Source: Candidatus Moraniibacteriota bacterium (GTDB taxonomy: Bacteria > Patescibacteriota > Minisyncoccia > Moranbacterales > UBA11712). Taken from it: DNA of 7,595 nt. A program made the position numbers and the translations under genes. Location of the stretch: the NCBI GenBank assembly GCA_003157295.1, contig PMJF01000025.1, positions 1-7,595 of the forward strand. Direction: 5' to 3'. Positions 5,557 through 7,595 of this stretch are shown piece after piece (position 1 is the stretch's first letter; every line of letters starts with the position of its first letter). Under the pieces are notes generated by a model. It made no database searches. It had not been told where the DNA came from and saw only the letters and a list, made by a program, of their open reading frames with translations.

Positions 5557-6660
5557 TCACCCAAAGCTCGTTTTCGACCGGCGATGGACACTTTCGGCGA
5601 TGCCGAGGGCGGCAAGGGTTGTGATCAAAGCGCTTCCTCCATAGCTCAATAGCGGCAGCGGAATTCCGGTGATGGGAACAACGCCCATGTTCATTCCAAT
5701 ATTGACCGCCGACTGAACGAATATCATTATGGCGATCCCGCTGACCAATAGTTTTCCAAAATTTCCCGAGCTTTTTTGCGCAATGCCGAACAGGCGGATG
5801 ATTATGAGAGATAGCAAAACCAGCACAAAAAGCGCGCCTCCCAGTCCCATCTCTTCGGCTATTACCGCGAAAATAAAATCCGTGTGTTTTTCGGGCAAAA
5901 AATTGAGCTGCGATTGGGATCCGTGCCCCAGCCCCTTGCCCCAAATCCCGCCGGAACCAACGGCCACCGTGGATTGAAGAGCGTTATAACCGGCTCCCAG
6001 CGGATCAGCCGTGGGATTGATAACGGATCGCAGTCGGTCTTTCTGGTAAGGTTTCAGCAAAAATCCCCAGGCGATCGAGCTTACGATCAATCCCGCAACA
6101 AGAAGGATCAGAAGATATTTTTTTCTTATTCCGCTGACGATCAAAAGGCCAAGCCAAATTGAAACGACGACCAAGGCCGACCCCAGATCCGGCTGCTTCA
6201 GGATCAAAAAGATCGCAAGGCCGACCGGAACAAGCGTGATGAGAATGTGCCTGAATTCTTTGATCGTCCGCGAATTCACCGAGAGGTATTTGGCCAGCAT
6301 GATCGCCAGTATCACCTTGAAAAGTTCAACTGGCTGGAGATGGAAACTGGAAAAACCGATCCAGCCGACTGTCCCGCGGATTGTTTTTCCCAAAATGAGA
6401 ACTACAGCGAGGAGTATTATGCCGATTATAAAAAGAGGGGCCGAATAGCCCTTGATGATCCTGTAATCGAAGAAAGAAAGTGCAAAAAAAACCGAAAGTC
6501 CTATTGCGACAAATATCAATTGCCTGAAAAAATTGCTTCTGTCCTGGCCGGACGCGCCCCCGCCGTAACTTATGGGATATAAAACTGATAAGCTCAAAAT
6601 GAGCAGCAAAACAACGGCTGTAATAAGTATCCAGTCTAATTTAAAAATATTTCTGATCAT
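5557..6660 (-). CDS. rodA: Peptidoglycan glycosyltransferase RodA (SEDS family)
   Basis: RodA polymerises lipid II into glycan strands for side-wall growth, working in the membrane with a class B PBP and guided by MreB. The 367 residues contain about ten hydrophobic segments. SEDS signatures visible are KQPDLGSAL (155-163), NPTADPLGAGYN (215-226), EKHTDFIFAVIAEE (257-270), whose Asp261 aligns with the essential SEDS aspartate, and PLPLLSYGGSAL (335-346). Two early positions deviate from common RodA/FtsW: GTVGW (96-100) lacks the usual Arg before Trp, and QPVE (109-112) replaces QPSE. Short loops and the HTDFIF form fit RodA better than FtsW, and mreB in the same window supports that. The ATG at 6660 follows the TAATAA that ends the upstream gene, in the same frame and without a Shine-Dalgarno, so translational coupling is likely. 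The stop codon is TGA. Confidence 0.94.
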   Translation of the reverse strand: MIRNIFKLDWILITAVVLLLILSLSVLYPISYGGGASGQDRSNFFRQLIFVAIGLSVFFALSFFDYRIIKGYSAPLFIIGIILLAVVLILGKTIRGTVGWIGFSSFHLQPVELFKVILAIMLAKYLSVNSRTIKEFRHILITLVPVGLAIFLILKQPDLGSALVVVSIWLGLLIVSGIRKKYLLILLVAGLIVSSIAWGFLLKPYQKDRLRSVINPTADPLGAGYNALQSTVAVGSGGIWGKGLGHGSQSQLNFLPEKHTDFIFAVIAEEMGLGGALFVLVLLSLIIIRLFGIAQKSSGNFGKLLVSGIAIMIFVQSAVNIGMNMGVVPITGIPLPLLSYGGSALITTLAALGIAESVHRRSKTSFG

Positions 6661-6663
6661 TTA

Positions 6664-7515
6664 TTATAGGCCCGGATTTATGTCGTAGGTCTTGTATTGA
6701 TCAGGCGAGCCGTATTTTTTCATAAAGTTCTCGTCGCTGAAAAAATTGGCTTCTGTCTCTATCTCAACGCCTGGCGTCCCTGAGCCGACTGAGAAACGAC
6801 TTCCCCAGTTAAAAACAATCTCTCTTTCCTCGTTTACTCTTACGTCATTGACGCTCGTTTGATTCAGCGCCACCGGAGCGTTCCGCTCGTCTCTTATCAC
6901 GGCCTTGGCTGTGATGGTTCTAAAGTCATAGGAACTTTGATTTTTTATTTTCGCTTTGAGAGTGGCAAAGTTGCTGCCCGCGTTTACCAGATTAAATTCT
7001 TTGGAATATATTTGGATCAGCGGTTCTTCGTACTCTGAAAACTTTGTCCACTTGAAAGACCTGATCTTGAAATCAATGCTTTTCGGAACTGTCGACGCAG
7101 CCAAATTGAAGGCTAGAATATACTTCGTCTGCGCGGGAAGAATAAAGCTCGAACCTTCGCTTTGGCCGATAATGTTGCCGCCGCTGTCCAGCAGGTTGAA
7201 AGAATAATCAAACTGCGCCACTCCAAAAAGCGGGTTGGGATTGTTTATTTTTGCCATGGCATCGTATTTTCCGACACTCGACGGCAAAACCGCTTTTTCC
7301 AAAACCCGGACATTTTCTATTTTTGGAATGTCCTCGCATTTTGCGGAACATGGCCCTCCGCAATCAACGCCCGCCTCCCCCTGATTTTGCTGGCCGTCGC
7401 TGCAAGTCGGCTTTGTGCGGAAAATATAGTACAGCTCCGTCCCAAGAAGAGAGAAGATTATCAGATAAACGATTATTATGGCCGTTCTTTTGAGAACGCG
7501 TTGCCTTGGGGTCAT
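6664..7515 (-). CDS. Single-pass membrane protein with four-Cys motif and probable tandem beta-sandwich domains; function unknown
   Basis: I do not recognise a named family. The 283 residues begin with a short basic stretch (to 10) and one hydrophobic segment (11-31), a likely signal anchor placing the rest outside. Next is a Cys motif (38-60) of the form C-S-D-G...GE.GVDCGGPC...C, with Cys38, Cys52, Cys56 and Cys60. Similar DG-N-E-VDCGG-C-C modules occur in extracellular bacterial proteins and probably form disulfides, perhaps with an ion. Two regions, about 65-155 and 160-258, each contain an AKI-N pattern (AKINNPNP at 88-95, AKIKNQSS at 188-195) followed by strand-rich sequence. This resembles FxLYD/LEA14-like sandwiches and suggests a tandem duplication. 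rodA follows after TAATAA, so the two genes are almost certainly co-transcribed. An accessory role in wall growth is inference from position only. Confidence 0.8.
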   Translation of the reverse strand: MTPRQRVLKRTAIIIVYLIIFSLLGTELYYIFRTKPTCSDGQQNQGEAGVDCGGPCSAKCEDIPKIENVRVLEKAVLPSSVGKYDAMAKINNPNPLFGVAQFDYSFNLLDSGGNIIGQSEGSSFILPAQTKYILAFNLAASTVPKSIDFKIRSFKWTKFSEYEEPLIQIYSKEFNLVNAGSNFATLKAKIKNQSSYDFRTITAKAVIRDERNAPVALNQTSVNDVRVNEEREIVFNWGSRFSVGSGTPGVEIETEANFFSDENFMKKYGSPDQYKTYDINPGL

Positions 7516-7536
7516 AAATGTAAAATTTATAACCTA

Positions 7537-7565
7537 ATCTTATCTTATTATTCAAATATTGTCAT
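7537..7565 (-). promoter_or_regulatory. Possible promoter for the membrane protein-rodA operon
   Basis: On the minus strand ATGACA (7565-7560), a 17-nt spacer and TAAGAT (7542-7537) give a moderate match. A competing pair is TTGAAT (7555-7550) with TATAAA (7531-7526) at 18 nt, which would leave an almost leaderless mRNA. I cannot decide between them. No Shine-Dalgarno precedes the ATG at 7515. Confidence 0.35.
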
Positions 7566-7573
7566 CTTGACAA
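7559..7573. repeat. Perfect inverted repeat TTGTCA-TCT-TGACAA
   Basis: Two 6-bp arms (7559-7564 and 7568-7573) around 3 nt overlap the proposed -35 box of the membrane protein-rodA promoter. It could be an operator, or two divergent -35-like elements. The plus-strand TTGACA (7567-7572) has no good -10 at 16-18 nt within the window. Confidence 0.35.
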
Positions 7574-7595
7574 ATAGCCTGTATTATCAAAATAG

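Noticed and set aside
5510..5944. 144-codon minus-strand frame overlapping the rodA 3' half
   Set aside because: RodA in this region carries Asp261 and the SYGG motif. The alternative frame has an Arg/Gly/Ser/His-rich shadow composition.
1..7595. CRISPR array, tRNA, rRNA or insertion sequence
   Set aside because: No spaced direct repeats, cloverleaf, rRNA-like sequence or transposase was seen.

Overview
The window is one strand of a compact bacterial chromosome. All seven genes I can support run on the minus strand, so biological order is right to left. Content, gene architecture and short spacers suggest a Candidate Phyla Radiation (Patescibacteria, Parcubacteria-like) genome. The signs are a MurA with an unusual YQIDRGYE end, a CTC-type ribosomal protein L25 with a Lys/Glu tail, coiled-coil/transglycosylase and CAP/Ig-like secreted proteins, and directly abutting genes. 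This placement is an inference and not proven. rodA ends in TGA and no gene has an in-frame TGA, so the standard bacterial code (11) applies, not the UGA-Gly code of Gracilibacteria/SR1.

Layout in transcription order: a single-pass membrane protein with a four-Cys motif and probable beta-sandwich domains (7515-6664); rodA (6660-5557), starting right after two tandem stop codons; rplY with its own promoter and a strong terminator (5454-4759); a secreted coiled-coil lytic transglycosylase (4678-3344), whose -10 box sits immediately after that terminator; a 268-bp gap with a cluster of inverted repeats, a perfect-consensus sigma-70 promoter and a structured leader; a secreted CAP/SCP protein (3075-1732); a 249-bp gap with a 3' untranslated region, a terminator and the murA promoter; murA (1482-220); and mreB (219-1, cut by the window edge), whose ATG directly follows the murA stop codon.

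Functionally this is a cell-envelope growth cluster. MurA makes the first committed peptidoglycan precursor. RodA is the elongation glycosyltransferase and MreB the filament that guides it. The transglycosylase probably opens the wall, and the CAP protein is an exported surface protein. Ribosomal protein L25 is the one non-envelope member.

No mobile element, tRNA, rRNA or CRISPR array was seen. The best candidate for something undescribed is the leader of the CAP gene (about 3234-3076). It begins at a perfect promoter, contains an 18-pair hairpin with a U-run that looks like an intrinsic terminator, is enclosed by an 11-bp inverted repeat, and could form a pseudoknot. I cannot match it to a riboswitch class I know.
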